A stretch of 64,000 bases of DNA from Sulfopaludibacter sp035606355 (GTDB lineage Bacteria > Acidobacteriota > Terriglobia > Bryobacterales > Bryobacteraceae). This document shows, in pieces, positions 41,682-51,837 of the stretch. Within the stretch, counting starts at the first letter, position 1, and each line of letters begins with the position of its first letter. The position numbers were made by a program, and so were the translations under genes. A model generated the notes under the pieces. That model was not told the DNA's origin and ran no database searches. It was given only the letters and a program-made list of their open reading frames with translations. The stretch spans positions 1 through 64,000 of the forward strand of contig DATNFO010000075.1 in assembly GCA_035606355.1 (NCBI GenBank), read 5' to 3'.

Positions 41682-44600
41682 ATGTTGCGCGCATTCTCGG
41701 TTCTCGTTTTGGTGGCAGGACTATCTTTCGGCCAGTCGCGGAATCGGACCGGCGAGTATGCTCTGATTTTGAAGGACCCGCCCGTCGCGGCATCGGCTCA
41801 TACGCGCGCGGATCTCTTCAGCGCTCGTGCCGAGACACAGGCGGCGCAGATTCGCGGCGCACAGGCGACTGTGACGGCGGAGTTGAAGCGGCGGGGAATC
41901 CTGGTGCGGCGCACGTCGCAAGTGCTGGCGAACGCGATCTTCGTGCGCACGGATGCCGCGACGGCTGCGACGCTGACGTCAATTGCGGGTGTCGCTCGCG
42001 TGCAGTTCCTGCCGCCGGTGACTCCTGACCTGAACACTGCGCTCGACCTGGAAAATGTCTCGACGGCATGGAGCGCGGTCGGTGGCGTTGGGAACGCGGG
42101 AGCCGGCATGCGCATCGGCATCATCGATAGCGGCATTGACCAGACTCACCCCGGGTTTCAGGATGCGTCGCTGAAGCCGCCTGCGGGCTTTCCGCGCGGC
42201 GACAGCAATTTCACAAATTCCAAAGTGATCGTGGCGCGGAGCTACATTCAACCGCAGACCGTAACGTTCGATAGTCCTGACGATCTGACGCCGCGCGACC
42301 GGATCGGCCACGGCACCGCGATCGCGATGATTGCCGCCGGAGTGCAGAATACCGGCCCGCAGGGGACGATTCAGGGCGTCGCGCCGAAGGCGTTTCTCGG
42401 CAACTACAAAATCATGGGTTCGCCCGGCGTGAACACTTTCCCGATCGGCGACTTCAGCACTGTTGCTCAGGCGCTCACGGACGCGCTGAGCGATGGTATG
42501 GACGTGGTGACGCTGGCGGTGAATGAAGGCGACCCCGCCCAGTTCGGACCGCTCGATACCGACCCATCATGCGGCGGCGCCTGCGATCTTCGCGTGCAGG
42601 TTGTCGAGAATGCGGTGAAGAGCGGACTGGTGGTGGTGGCTTCCGCGGGCAACAGCAACGGCACCGGTCTGCACTCGACCACGCTCGGTTCCGTGCACAC
42701 GCCCGGCACTGCGCCGTCCGCCATAACGGTCGGAGCCTCCACGAATTCCCATGCGGTGTACCAAACGGTGCGGACAGGAGCAGGCACGTTCAATGCGCGC
42801 TTCGGCGATGGACCGAAGCCGTCGACTGCGATCACCGCGACGCTGGTGGACGTGGTTAATCTCGGCAACGATGGTACCGCGTGCTCGGCGCTGCCCGCGG
42901 GTTCGCTGAATGGCAAGATCGCCATTATCTCGACCGCCGGAACATGCGTTGCAAGCGACAAAATCAATTTCGCGCAGCAGGCGGGCGCAATTGCGGTGAT
43001 CCTGTATCCGCAGAGCGCGACCACTCCGATCACAGGCAGCCTGGGCGCACAGAACACCGGCATTCCCGCTGCGATGGTGGGAGCAGCCGACGGCGTTACG
43101 CTACGCGCCTTGGCGACGTCGAACCCCGCGACCACCGCGACCATGGATCCTGCGCCGGTTATCGTGAACGCGACGGCTAATCAGGTGGCGCCCTTCTCTT
43201 CCCGCGGACCCTCGATCGGCAACTTCGCGAGTCCGGCTGTGAATTCGCTCAAGCCCGAACTGGTGGCCGTCGGCGATGGCATTTACACGGCGACCCAGAA
43301 ATACGATCCGAACGGCGAAGCTTATAACGCGACCGGATACACCGGCGTTTCCGGCACGAGTTATGCCGTGCCGATGGTCGCGGGAGCAATTGCACTGGTG
43401 AAGCAGAAGAACCCGAACATCAACACGCCGGCGAAACTGAAATCGGCGGTGGTCAACACGGCCACGCAAGACGTGCAGGATTTCGATGGCAGCGTGGCGC
43501 GCGTCAACGCCGTCGGCGCGGGTAAGTTAAGCGTCGGCGACGCGGTGAACGTCGCAGCGACGCTCGATCCTGCGACTCTTTCCTTTGGCGCCCTCACCGC
43601 GGCGTCGCTGCCGATTCGCCTGACCGTGAATGTGACCAACGTCAGTAACGCGGCGGCCACATTCACATTCGCAGTCGAGCCGCGCGATACTGCCAGCGCC
43701 ACAGTTAGCGTCAGCCCTACCCCCCTGCCGCTTCAGCCCGGCGCGAGCAACACGGTTACGGTGACGCTGAGCGGCACTGTTCCCGCCGCGGGCTCTTACG
43801 AAGGCTTCATCACGGTGAAGGGAGCGGGACCCGAGTTGCGGCTGCCTTACGAGTTCATGGTCGGCAGCAATGTACCCTATGACATTTACCCCATCCTGAG
43901 CCAATCGTTCTTCGCCGGCGTGGGCGATAAAGGGCTCGTGGATGGCTTTCGCCTCAGCGATCAGTACGGCGTTCCCGTGCGCAATTACCCGGTGCTCTTC
44001 GGCGCCAGCGGAGGAGCTTCCATCACACTCGGCGATCCGCAGACGGCCGTATACGGAGTAGCGGCGGCGCAGGTGAACATGCCGTCCGACCCGGGCTATC
44101 AGACTGTGACGGCGACCGCAGGCAGCCTGAGTTTCCCGTTCAAAGGCTTCGCGCGCGCGTATCCGGCGATTACTCCCAATGGCGTAGTCGATGCCGCGTC
44201 CGCCGCGTTCGCACAAAAAGGTATGGCGCCCGGATCTTACATCTCTATCTTCGGCAGCAATCTCGCGGATGCCATCCAGGGTCTTTCGACGCCGTATCTC
44301 CCGATCGCACTTTCCGCCGTCAGTATCAGCTTTGATGGCGATGGGCTGAGTTTTCCCGGCTACTTACAATTCGTCAGCCCCGGGCAGATCAATACGCAGA
44401 TTCCCTGGGAGTTTCAAGGCCACTCGTCCGTCGGGCTCACCGTCTGGGCGACAGGCCTGCCGACGGCCACTTACACGGTACCCCTGGCGCCGGTCGCCCC
44501 CGGCATTTTCACGATCGAGGGAACCGCTGCCGCCATCGACGCCAATCTGGGCAAGGTGGTCACCACCTCTACGCCCGCCAAACGCGGCGACACGGTCGAG

Positions 44601-44867
44601 CTCTTCGTCAACGGACTCGGCGCAGTGGACCACACACCCGCGTCGGGCCAGGTGACATCAGGCGATCTTGCGCGGACCCTCGCCACGCCCACGGTGAGCA
44701 TCGGCGGCGTTTCCGCGGATGTTCAGTTCAGTGGGCTCGCTCCGGGGATCGTCGGGCTCTACCAGGTGAATATCGTGGTGCCGCAGAACGCCCCGACGGG
44801 CAACCCGCAAGTCACCATCAGCATCGGCGGAGTAACTTCGGCAGCCGCTAACCTGCCGATCCAGTAG
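41682..44867 (+). CDS. Secreted subtilisin-like protease with Solibacter-type C-terminal domain
   Basis: 1061 residues. A signal peptide (MLRAFSVLVLVAGLSFGQ) and a propeptide region precede the S8 catalytic domain: Asp in IIDSGIDQTHPGF, His in IGHGTAIAMIAAG, Ser in GVSGTSYAVPMVAGA. A PA-type insertion lies between His and Ser. Beta domains follow, and the last 220 residues (GSYISIFGSNLAD, FVSPGQINTQIPWEF, VELFVNGLGAVDHTPASGQ) read as the Solibacter C-terminal domain (TIGR03437). Likely extracellular protein degradation. It is the main clue to the host group. Confidence 0.88.
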   Translation: MLRAFSVLVLVAGLSFGQSRNRTGEYALILKDPPVAASAHTRADLFSARAETQAAQIRGAQATVTAELKRRGILVRRTSQVLANAIFVRTDAATAATLTSIAGVARVQFLPPVTPDLNTALDLENVSTAWSAVGGVGNAGAGMRIGIIDSGIDQTHPGFQDASLKPPAGFPRGDSNFTNSKVIVARSYIQPQTVTFDSPDDLTPRDRIGHGTAIAMIAAGVQNTGPQGTIQGVAPKAFLGNYKIMGSPGVNTFPIGDFSTVAQALTDALSDGMDVVTLAVNEGDPAQFGPLDTDPSCGGACDLRVQVVENAVKSGLVVVASAGNSNGTGLHSTTLGSVHTPGTAPSAITVGASTNSHAVYQTVRTGAGTFNARFGDGPKPSTAITATLVDVVNLGNDGTACSALPAGSLNGKIAIISTAGTCVASDKINFAQQAGAIAVILYPQSATTPITGSLGAQNTGIPAAMVGAADGVTLRALATSNPATTATMDPAPVIVNATANQVAPFSSRGPSIGNFASPAVNSLKPELVAVGDGIYTATQKYDPNGEAYNATGYTGVSGTSYAVPMVAGAIALVKQKNPNINTPAKLKSAVVNTATQDVQDFDGSVARVNAVGAGKLSVGDAVNVAATLDPATLSFGALTAASLPIRLTVNVTNVSNAAATFTFAVEPRDTASATVSVSPTPLPLQPGASNTVTVTLSGTVPAAGSYEGFITVKGAGPELRLPYEFMVGSNVPYDIYPILSQSFFAGVGDKGLVDGFRLSDQYGVPVRNYPVLFGASGGASITLGDPQTAVYGVAAAQVNMPSDPGYQTVTATAGSLSFPFKGFARAYPAITPNGVVDAASAAFAQKGMAPGSYISIFGSNLADAIQGLSTPYLPIALSAVSISFDGDGLSFPGYLQFVSPGQINTQIPWEFQGHSSVGLTVWATGLPTATYTVPLAPVAPGIFTIEGTAAAIDANLGKVVTTSTPAKRGDTVELFVNGLGAVDHTPASGQVTSGDLARTLATPTVSIGGVSADVQFSGLAPGIVGLYQVNIVVPQNAPTGNPQVTISIGGVTSAAANLPIQ

Positions 44868-44870
44868 CGC

Positions 44871-44876
44871 TATAAT
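44871..44876 (+). promoter_or_regulatory. TATAAT -10 between the two subtilases
   Basis: A perfect TATAAT lies 40 bases before the second protease start, right after the stop of the first. No TTGACA-like -35 lies 16-18 bases upstream. The first gene's stop codon falls inside the expected promoter. Confidence 0.4.
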
Positions 44877-44915
44877 GTACGGACACCACGGGCGAGTCTG
44901 CCTGTGCAGATTTCT

Positions 44916-47309
44916 ATGAATCGCCTTTGGGTCCTTCTGCTTTGCATGCCCGCGTTCGCGGCGGGCGTAATTTCGAACCGCTACATTGTTCAGCTCTCTA
45001 CCGAACCGGTTGCCCAACACACCGGCAGCCGCCGCCTGCTTCACACCGCCGAAGCGGAGCGCCATCGCGTCACGCTGCGCGCCGAGCAAGCCACCGCGCG
45101 TGCACGCATACAGGCAGTGCACGGACGCGTTCGCGGCGCTGTCGAGAACGTCGGCAATCTCCTGTTCGTCGATATCCCCGATGCCGATGCGGCACAGCTT
45201 TCGAATCTTCCCGGCGTTGTCCGCGTGCTGCCGGTTCGCAGTTTCCACCTGCTCCTGGACCACGCGCTTCCGCTGCACAAAGTGCCGCAGGCATGGGCGC
45301 AAGTGGGCATCTCCAACGCGGGCGCCGGAATTCGTATCGCGATCATCGATACGGGAATCGATATCGCGCATCCCGGCTTCAACGATGGCGGCTTCACCGC
45401 TCCCGCAGGCTTCCCGGTCGCCGATTCCAATGACGACCTGGCTTACACGAACAATAAAGTCATCGTCGCGCGCAGTTATGCGACATACTTCCCTACGCAC
45501 GATCCCGATTCCTCGGCAGCCGACCATCAGGGACACGGCACGGCGACTGCGATGGTAGCGGGAGGCGTGATGAACGCCGGTCCGCTCGCCACCATCAGCG
45601 GCGTAGCTCCGGCAGCCTATCTCGGCAGCTATAAGGTGTTCGGCACGCCGGGTTATAACGACGGCGCGCCCGAGGACGCCATCATCACCGCCATGGAGGA
45701 TGCGCTCGACGACGGCATGGACATCATCAGCATGAGCCTGGGCGGCGACGTCGCTTATGAGCTGCAATTCGATATCGAAGCGCAAATTCTGCGCGTCGTC
45801 CGCGGCGCGGGAGTAATCGCCGTGATCGCCGCGGGCAACAACGGCAACGACCCCAACACCATCGCGTCGCCCGGCGATTCCCCGGACGCCATCACGGTCG
45901 GCGCATCGAATAACGATCGCCTGTTCGCCGCAAGCGCGCAACTATCCGGCGCATCCGCGCTGATTGCGATTCCCGGCAGCGGCGCGAATTCGGGAACGCC
46001 CATCACGGCGCCCTTGCAGGACGTCGCCGCGCTCGACGGCAACGGACTTGCGTGCGGAGGATTTCCGGCTAATTCGCTGCAAGGAACGATCGCGTTTATC
46101 TCGCGCGGAACATGCACCTTCGAGACCAAGCTGAACAATGCGGCCGCCGCCGGCGCGACGGCCGCGCTCTTGTACGATAACGTCGCCGGCGAGAGTCCCG
46201 TCGCCATGTCCGTGCAGTCAGCCACACTGCCCGCGGAGATGATTTCCAATGCGGACGGGCTGGCACTCAAGGCTCAGCTCACCGCCGCGCAAACCGCCAC
46301 TTTGAATTTCGGACTCGCCCCGTTTTACATTGCGCCGACCGGCCTCGCCAGCTTCTCCGCCGCCGGACCGAACGTGGACCTTTCGATTAAGCCGGATCTT
46401 GTCGCCGTCGGAGTGAACATGTACACCGCGGCCCAAAAGCTGGATTCGAACGGCCCCGTTTATTCGCCCTCGGGATATTCCATCGAGCAGGGCACCAGCT
46501 TTTCGACACCGCTGGTCGCCGGCGCTGCCGCGGTTCTGAAGCAATATCGGCCGGGCCTGACGGTGGATCAGTACCGCTCTCTGCTCGTCGATTCCGCCGC
46601 GCCTGCCTTTGCGGCGCCCGGTTCGCGTGCTTCCGTGCAGCAATCGGGCGGAGGCTTGCTCGACGTCTTCGCAGCCATCAACGCAACGGCGGCGATCGTT
46701 CCGGCATCGTTGAGCTACGGACAGGGGAACGGAACCATCGACACGGCGCAAGCGATCACCGTTACCAACGTGGGGTCGGCCGCCGACACGTTTCAGCTCG
46801 CCGTGGTGCCGCGCGATTCGAACGCTCCCGTGCCGCAACTCTCGGCGACAAGCGTGCAGCTCGATCCGGGTGCTTCGGCGAACATCTTTGTCACTCTCAA
46901 GGGCGATGGAATGACCGCGGGCCAGTACGAAGGTTTCGTCACCGTGCAGGGCACGCAGTCCAGCACCGTCAGTCATGTGCCCTATTGGTACGCGGTGGCA
47001 CCCACCGATCCGGCGCATATCACTGTGCTGGAGAACGCGGGCAACAACGGAACGCCATCGAGAGGCGCGTCGCTGAGCCAGGCAGTGGTGTTCCGCATTA
47101 CGGACGCCTCGGGCCTGCCGCTCACCGGTGTGGTGCCCGTCGTGAAGGCGCTCACCACCGGCACGCGCGTCACCGGCATTTCATCGCTCGACAGCTATGT
47201 GCCCGGCGCGTACAGCATGTCGGCGCGCCTCAGCACCACGCCGGGTGCCAACACGTTTCAGATTGAGGCGGGCCAGGTGACGCTCCAGGTAAGTATTACG
47301 GGCAACTGA
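44916..47309 (+). CDS. Secreted subtilisin-like protease
   Basis: 797 residues from ATG 44916, chosen over a GTG at 44904 because it gives a clean signal peptide (MNRLWVLLLCMPAFAAG). Catalytic Asp in IIDTGIDIAHPGF, His in GHGTATAMVAGG, Ser in EQGTSFSTPLVAGAA. PA-type insertion between His and Ser, then beta domains; it lacks the TIGR03437-type end of its neighbour and stops in an Ig-like stretch. A tandem duplicate followed by loss of the C-terminal domain is the simple explanation. Confidence 0.88.
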   Translation: MNRLWVLLLCMPAFAAGVISNRYIVQLSTEPVAQHTGSRRLLHTAEAERHRVTLRAEQATARARIQAVHGRVRGAVENVGNLLFVDIPDADAAQLSNLPGVVRVLPVRSFHLLLDHALPLHKVPQAWAQVGISNAGAGIRIAIIDTGIDIAHPGFNDGGFTAPAGFPVADSNDDLAYTNNKVIVARSYATYFPTHDPDSSAADHQGHGTATAMVAGGVMNAGPLATISGVAPAAYLGSYKVFGTPGYNDGAPEDAIITAMEDALDDGMDIISMSLGGDVAYELQFDIEAQILRVVRGAGVIAVIAAGNNGNDPNTIASPGDSPDAITVGASNNDRLFAASAQLSGASALIAIPGSGANSGTPITAPLQDVAALDGNGLACGGFPANSLQGTIAFISRGTCTFETKLNNAAAAGATAALLYDNVAGESPVAMSVQSATLPAEMISNADGLALKAQLTAAQTATLNFGLAPFYIAPTGLASFSAAGPNVDLSIKPDLVAVGVNMYTAAQKLDSNGPVYSPSGYSIEQGTSFSTPLVAGAAAVLKQYRPGLTVDQYRSLLVDSAAPAFAAPGSRASVQQSGGGLLDVFAAINATAAIVPASLSYGQGNGTIDTAQAITVTNVGSAADTFQLAVVPRDSNAPVPQLSATSVQLDPGASANIFVTLKGDGMTAGQYEGFVTVQGTQSSTVSHVPYWYAVAPTDPAHITVLENAGNNGTPSRGASLSQAVVFRITDASGLPLTGVVPVVKALTTGTRVTGISSLDSYVPGAYSMSARLSTTPGANTFQIEAGQVTLQVSITGN

Positions 47310-47333
47310 GGACGGAATTCGCGCAGCCTCCGT

Positions 47334-47339
47334 TATAAT
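47334..47339 (+). promoter_or_regulatory. TATAAT -10 upstream of greA
   Basis: A perfect TATAAT lies 26 bases before the greA start in the 56-base gap after the second protease. No good -35 is seen 16-18 bases upstream. Confidence 0.4.
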
Positions 47340-47365
47340 GGCGTTCTGGGAGTTATTCCCGCTTC

Positions 47366-47836
47366 ATGCCCGACATCAAGAAAAAGCTGCAGGACGAAAT
47401 CGCAACGCTGGAGCACGAGCTTCACGTTGATTTACCCCGCGAGATTCTCAAGGCGCGCGCGCATGGCGATCTCAGCGAAAACGCGGAGTACCACGCGGCC
47501 AAGGATCGCCAGGGGTTCGTGAACGCCCGGCTCAATCAACTCAAGAAGCGCCTGGCCGAACTTTCGATGGTGGATTTTTCCAAGATTCCGCACGACCGGG
47601 TAGGGCTCGGTTCGCTCGTCGTGGTGCTGGATACAAAGCGGGAAGAAGAAATCACGTACAATCTAGTCACCAGCGAGGAAGCCGACGCCGCGAACGGAAA
47701 AATTTCGACCACATCGCCCATCGGCCGGTCGCTGCTAGGCAAAGAAGTGGGTGACGTAGTCAAGGTGCAGAGTCCTGGTGGCCTGAAGGAGCTCGAAATC
47801 CTCAAGCTCACCACCATGCACGATATGGAAGCCTAG
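47366..47836 (+). CDS. greA: Transcription elongation factor GreA
   Basis: 156 residues (E. coli GreA 158). N-terminal coiled coil ending GDLSENAEYHAAKDRQGFVN with the conserved acidic tip (D, E), then the C-terminal FKBP-like domain (VGLGSLVVVLDTKREEEITY and SPIGRSLLGKEVGDVVKV). Rescues backtracked RNA polymerase by stimulating transcript cleavage. A few bases separate it from the downstream phosphatidyltransferase gene. Confidence 0.93.
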   Translation: MPDIKKKLQDEIATLEHELHVDLPREILKARAHGDLSENAEYHAAKDRQGFVNARLNQLKKRLAELSMVDFSKIPHDRVGLGSLVVVLDTKREEEITYNLVTSEEADAANGKISTTSPIGRSLLGKEVGDVVKVQSPGGLKELEILKLTTMHDMEA

Positions 47837-47840
47837 TCCG

Positions 47841-48512
47841 ATGGTTGAAGAGAAAAAGCGGAGCGTTCATTTCACCTATACCGGGCTGATCGGCATCGTG
47901 TTCGGCAAGATGATCGAGTGGATTGTCCGCGGCCTCGCTCTGTCTCATATCCATCCGAATGTGCTCACGTTTCTGGGCCTGGTGATCAACATCTGGGCGG
48001 CGTGGCTGTTTTCGCAGGGCAGCTTCCGGTGGGCTGGCGTAGTGGTGATCGGCGCCGGATTGTTCGATATGGTGGACGGCCGCGTGGCGCGCGCCAGCAA
48101 CCAGGTGACGCGCTTCGGCGGCTTCTTCGATTCCGTTCTGGACCGCTATTCCGACCTCGCGCTCTTCATGGGTCTGCTGGTTTACTACGCCTCCATCAAC
48201 CGTTTCTTCTATATCGTGCTCACGGCCATCGTGATGACCGGCTCAGTGATGGTGAGCTATTCCCGCGCCCGCGCCGAATGCACAATTCCGAAATGCAAGG
48301 TCGGTTTTTTGGAACGTCCCGAGCGCGTGGTGCTGATCATCATCGGCGCACTGTTCAATAAGATGGCGGCAGTGCTCTGGGTGACGGCGATCTTTTCCAA
48401 CCTCACCGTTATTCACCGCATGATCTATACCTTCCAGGAATGCAAACGCCTGGAAGACGCGCAACTTCGCGCCGTGCCCGCCGGGCAGGTCACGAACGCA
48501 CCGCGCGGGTAG
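47841..48512 (+). CDS. CDP-alcohol phosphatidyltransferase family protein
   Basis: 223 residues, several membrane segments (for example VLTFLGLVINIWAAWLFSQG). Signature DMVDGRVARASNQVTRFGGF then FDSVLDRYSD matches the CDP-OH-P motif (DGx2ARx8Gx3Dx3D). Makes a phospholipid head-group or related product; which alcohol is used cannot be told. Starts four bases after greA. Confidence 0.88.
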   Translation: MVEEKKRSVHFTYTGLIGIVFGKMIEWIVRGLALSHIHPNVLTFLGLVINIWAAWLFSQGSFRWAGVVVIGAGLFDMVDGRVARASNQVTRFGGFFDSVLDRYSDLALFMGLLVYYASINRFFYIVLTAIVMTGSVMVSYSRARAECTIPKCKVGFLERPERVVLIIIGALFNKMAAVLWVTAIFSNLTVIHRMIYTFQECKRLEDAQLRAVPAGQVTNAPRG

Positions 48513-48562
48513 CTTAGGTGCGGTAGCTTCAGCGCCGCGGACCTTGCCTTCGCGAGCGGGCA

Positions 48563-51328
48563 TCACACGCGCCCGAACACACGGTCGAAAAACTCCCGCG
48601 TGCGGCGGCGGATGTCGCGCAGTGTGGCGTCCAGCCGCGCTTCGTGAAGATTCTGGGGCGTCCATCGCTTCACCAGTTCCGTCAGCATCTCTAACTGGCC
48701 TTGCGAAAGGGGCAGCCGGCCTTCAGCGTGTCCGGTCGCCACTCGCTGGGCGTGATCCAGAGCGCGGTAAAAAGTCGCGGCGTCGCTCAGAAAGTCCGCA
48801 TCCTCACGGTCCAGATGCCCCATCTTTTCGATTACGCTGATGCGCTCCGGCGTATTGAGCACTTTGTAAAAGATGCCGGCGCCCTTCAGCCGCAGGTACA
48901 TCAGCGCGAAATCGATATCGTAATATCCGCCTGGTCCCGCCTTCAGCGGATTGCGCGGACCCTGCTCCCGTTCCAGCCGCGCACGCATTTCCGCCAGTTG
49001 ATTGCGCGACCGCATGCTCTGGCCGTAGCGGCGCCAGTCCACCGCCTGCAACTCCATCAGGAATTCAGTGGCGCGCTCGGCGTTACCCGCAACGGCGCGC
49101 GCCTTCATGTATGCGATCCCTTCCCACGCTTCGGCGTGGCTCGCGAAGTAAGTCTTATAGGCGCCCTCGGTCTGCACCAGATCGCCTTCGCGGCCGTTGG
49201 GACGCAATCGCGTATCCACCGCGAACATCACGCCCTGACCCGTGTACGCGCTCAGTGTCTGCAGAATGCGACCCGCCACGGCCGTCCAAAACAGGTGCTC
49301 GGCGGCATCGGCATCCGGGATGACGAAGATCAGGTCGGCGTCCGAACCAAGATCGAACTCGCGCATTCCCAGGCGTCCGAGCGCAATCACCATCATCTGG
49401 CCGCCCGGCTCATACGCCGCGTTGGCAGGCCGCGGAGTCTCCGCAATCGCGATGCGGTATGCCTCGGCGATCACATTGTCCGCGAGCTGGCTGGTGCGCT
49501 CCAGCGTGGCGAAGATAGGCGAGCGGTCCAGGATGCTCTGCGCCTGAATCCGCAGCATCTGCCGCCCGTACGAGCGCCGAAGCGCAGCGCCATCCTGCGA
49601 CTGCTCCATCGCGAGTTGCGGACCGGCCTCGAGCTCGTCGACAAGATCCGGAAAGCGCAGCAGCTCATCGGCGAAGAACGGACTGTGCTCGAAGATATCG
49701 ACCACTCCCGATGCCAGCCGCGGATCGCTATCGAGATGCTGCAGGCGCTCCGGAGAGAGCGTCTCGATGAAGCGCTCGAAGCGTTCGCGGCCGCGATGCA
49801 GCACACCCGCCGCAACCGCCGCCAGCAGCGCCGGCGCGCGTGATTCCAGCATTCGCATCAGGCTGCTCGCGGGCGCGAGCGACTCCACTTCCTCAGTGAC
49901 GCTCCACAACGGCGCTTCCGCCGTGTCCGCGCCCGCCGGCTGCCATTCACGCACAACCCGGCCGTAGATCTCGCGGACGGAATCGCGATGCTCTTCCACG
50001 CGCCGCAGCAGCAGGCCGCCCGTGAGTTGTTCGCCGCTGCCTTCGGGGACCTTGCGCGCAAGTAGATCGAGTTGTTCCGCGGCAGCGGGCAGCGTGTGCG
50101 TCTGGCGGTCCTCTTCCATCTGCAGGCGATGCTCCACGTAGCGCAGGAACTGATACGCGGAAGCCAGCCGCGCGTATTCGGCGGCCGAGAGCAGCCCCTT
50201 ATCGCGCAGCCGGAACATCGCGAGCATCGTTCCGCCATGCCGCACCCATTGTTCACGGCCGCCGTGCAGCCGCTGCAGGCACTGCACCAAAAACTCGATA
50301 TCGCGAATGCCGCCGGGCATCAGCTTGATGTCGAGGCCGCGGCCTGCGCCGCGGCGTGCGGCCATTTTCTCGCTGATGCGCTGGCGCGTTTCCGATAAGG
50401 CCTCCACGGCGCGAAAATCCAGCGTGCTGCGATAGATCAACGGCTCGACGAATTCGAGCAGGGCGGTTCCCGGCTCCGGCTCGCCCGCCGCCACGCGAGC
50501 CTTGATGAGCATCTGCTTTTCCCAATCGCGTGCACGGTTGGAATAATACACGCGTGCACCTTCCTCGGAAATGCAGATCTCTCCGAGCGTGCCTTCCGGC
50601 CGAAGCCGCAGGTCTACGCGATAGCACTGGCCTTCGGCGTTGTAAGCCGAGAGCAGCGCCGTGTACTGGTTCGCCAATTTCTTGTAGAACTCTTTGTTCG
50701 TGAGTGGTGATGGGCCATCCGTTTCGCCGTTTCCACCGTAGACGAACATCAAGTCGATATCGGAGCTGTAGTTCAGTTCCTGCCCGCCGAGTTTGCCGAG
50801 CGCAATCACGGAAAGGCCGCACGAATCGCCGTCCGGCAACCGCGGCTCACCGTGCCGCGAGACGAGATCCTTGCGAATTCGCAGGTAGGCAAAATCCAGG
50901 ATGGCGTCGGCGAGGTTTGAGAGTTCTTCGGTGACATCGGACAAAGTCGCCGCGCCCATCACGTCGCGCAGCACGATGCGCAGGAGTTGCCGCTTGCGGA
51001 AACGGGCGAGGTCCACCGGCTCCGGCACGCCTTCATGAGACGAACCGGGAAAATCCATCAGCCGCAGCGTGTAGTCTTCCGGCGTGAGGACGCGATAAAA
51101 ACTCCCGGAATTCGCCACCTGCAAAATGCGCTCGGGATTGCGCAGCGCCGTCTCGCCCAGAAAACGGCTATACGCAAACAGGTGAGCCGCACACCGCAAC
51201 GCCGCCGGCGAGTCGGCGATCTTCTGAAAAACGGCGGGCGATTCCTCGCTCAACCGTTGCAGTTGCCGCCGCGCGGCGCCGGGATCGGGCACCGATTCGA
51301 GCACCGAATTCAGCCGCTGCGTGTCCAT
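48563..51328 (-). CDS. glnE: Bifunctional glutamine synthetase adenylyltransferase
   Basis: 921 residues. Two nucleotidyltransferase half-sites: GKLGGQELNYSSDIDLMFVY in the N-terminal part and GRLGMREFDLGSDADLIFVI in the C-terminal part, both with the DxD. Adds and removes AMP on a glutamine synthetase tyrosine. The ATG at 51328 is chosen; the reading frame continues upstream without a start that fits. MOSC and glnA lie just upstream on the same strand. Confidence 0.93.
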   Translation of the reverse strand: MDTQRLNSVLESVPDPGAARRQLQRLSEESPAVFQKIADSPAALRCAAHLFAYSRFLGETALRNPERILQVANSGSFYRVLTPEDYTLRLMDFPGSSHEGVPEPVDLARFRKRQLLRIVLRDVMGAATLSDVTEELSNLADAILDFAYLRIRKDLVSRHGEPRLPDGDSCGLSVIALGKLGGQELNYSSDIDLMFVYGGNGETDGPSPLTNKEFYKKLANQYTALLSAYNAEGQCYRVDLRLRPEGTLGEICISEEGARVYYSNRARDWEKQMLIKARVAAGEPEPGTALLEFVEPLIYRSTLDFRAVEALSETRQRISEKMAARRGAGRGLDIKLMPGGIRDIEFLVQCLQRLHGGREQWVRHGGTMLAMFRLRDKGLLSAAEYARLASAYQFLRYVEHRLQMEEDRQTHTLPAAAEQLDLLARKVPEGSGEQLTGGLLLRRVEEHRDSVREIYGRVVREWQPAGADTAEAPLWSVTEEVESLAPASSLMRMLESRAPALLAAVAAGVLHRGRERFERFIETLSPERLQHLDSDPRLASGVVDIFEHSPFFADELLRFPDLVDELEAGPQLAMEQSQDGAALRRSYGRQMLRIQAQSILDRSPIFATLERTSQLADNVIAEAYRIAIAETPRPANAAYEPGGQMMVIALGRLGMREFDLGSDADLIFVIPDADAAEHLFWTAVAGRILQTLSAYTGQGVMFAVDTRLRPNGREGDLVQTEGAYKTYFASHAEAWEGIAYMKARAVAGNAERATEFLMELQAVDWRRYGQSMRSRNQLAEMRARLEREQGPRNPLKAGPGGYYDIDFALMYLRLKGAGIFYKVLNTPERISVIEKMGHLDREDADFLSDAATFYRALDHAQRVATGHAEGRLPLSQGQLEMLTELVKRWTPQNLHEARLDATLRDIRRRTREFFDRVFGRV

Positions 51329-51333
51329 GGGCG

Positions 51334-51828
51334 TCAGGCCAGCTTCGACAGTACCCGAATCGCATCGCCCGGAGACACGGGGCCTTCTTCCAACACCGCC
51401 GCATAGAATCCGCTCATACCCCATCGCGGCGACGCAGCGTCGCGAGCCTTCACTCGCGAATCGTAGATCTCGGCTTGAATTCCCGGGCCGTAAATATCGA
51501 GCTGATTGCACGGGCCGCGCGGCTGCGTGATTTCCAGGAGCGCACCGCCGGCGCGCAACTGATCCCCGATCCGCAAGCCGCCATAATCCAACCCTCGCGT
51601 GGTGAGATTTTCGCCCAAAGCGCCCGGGAAAACGGGAAAGCCGCGGTGCGTCAACTCCTCGACGTTCTCGGCGGCGATCAGCAGCACGGCTTTGCGAGGT
51701 CCGCCGTGAATCGCCGGATGCGCGTGCTTGTCGCCGCGCAGACCGAGCGTGGCGATGAACGCCGACGCAACGGCTCGCTTCGGCAGCCCGCCGGGCGAAA
51801 CATTCACTTGTACGATTGTTCCCGCCAC
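51334..51828 (-). CDS. MOSC-domain protein
   Basis: 164 residues. MOSC signatures: VSPGGLPKRAVASAF near the start, LRGDKHAHPAIHGGPRKAVL, LGENLTTRGLDYGGLRIGD and the conserved Cys in QPRGPCNQLDIYGPGI. The domain binds a molybdenum cofactor or sulfur carrier. It lies between glnE and glnA with small gaps, a placement I cannot explain from function. Confidence 0.9.
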   Translation of the reverse strand: MAGTIVQVNVSPGGLPKRAVASAFIATLGLRGDKHAHPAIHGGPRKAVLLIAAENVEELTHRGFPVFPGALGENLTTRGLDYGGLRIGDQLRAGGALLEITQPRGPCNQLDIYGPGIQAEIYDSRVKARDAASPRWGMSGFYAAVLEEGPVSPGDAIRVLSKLA

Positions 51829-51837
51829 TCGCGCTGC

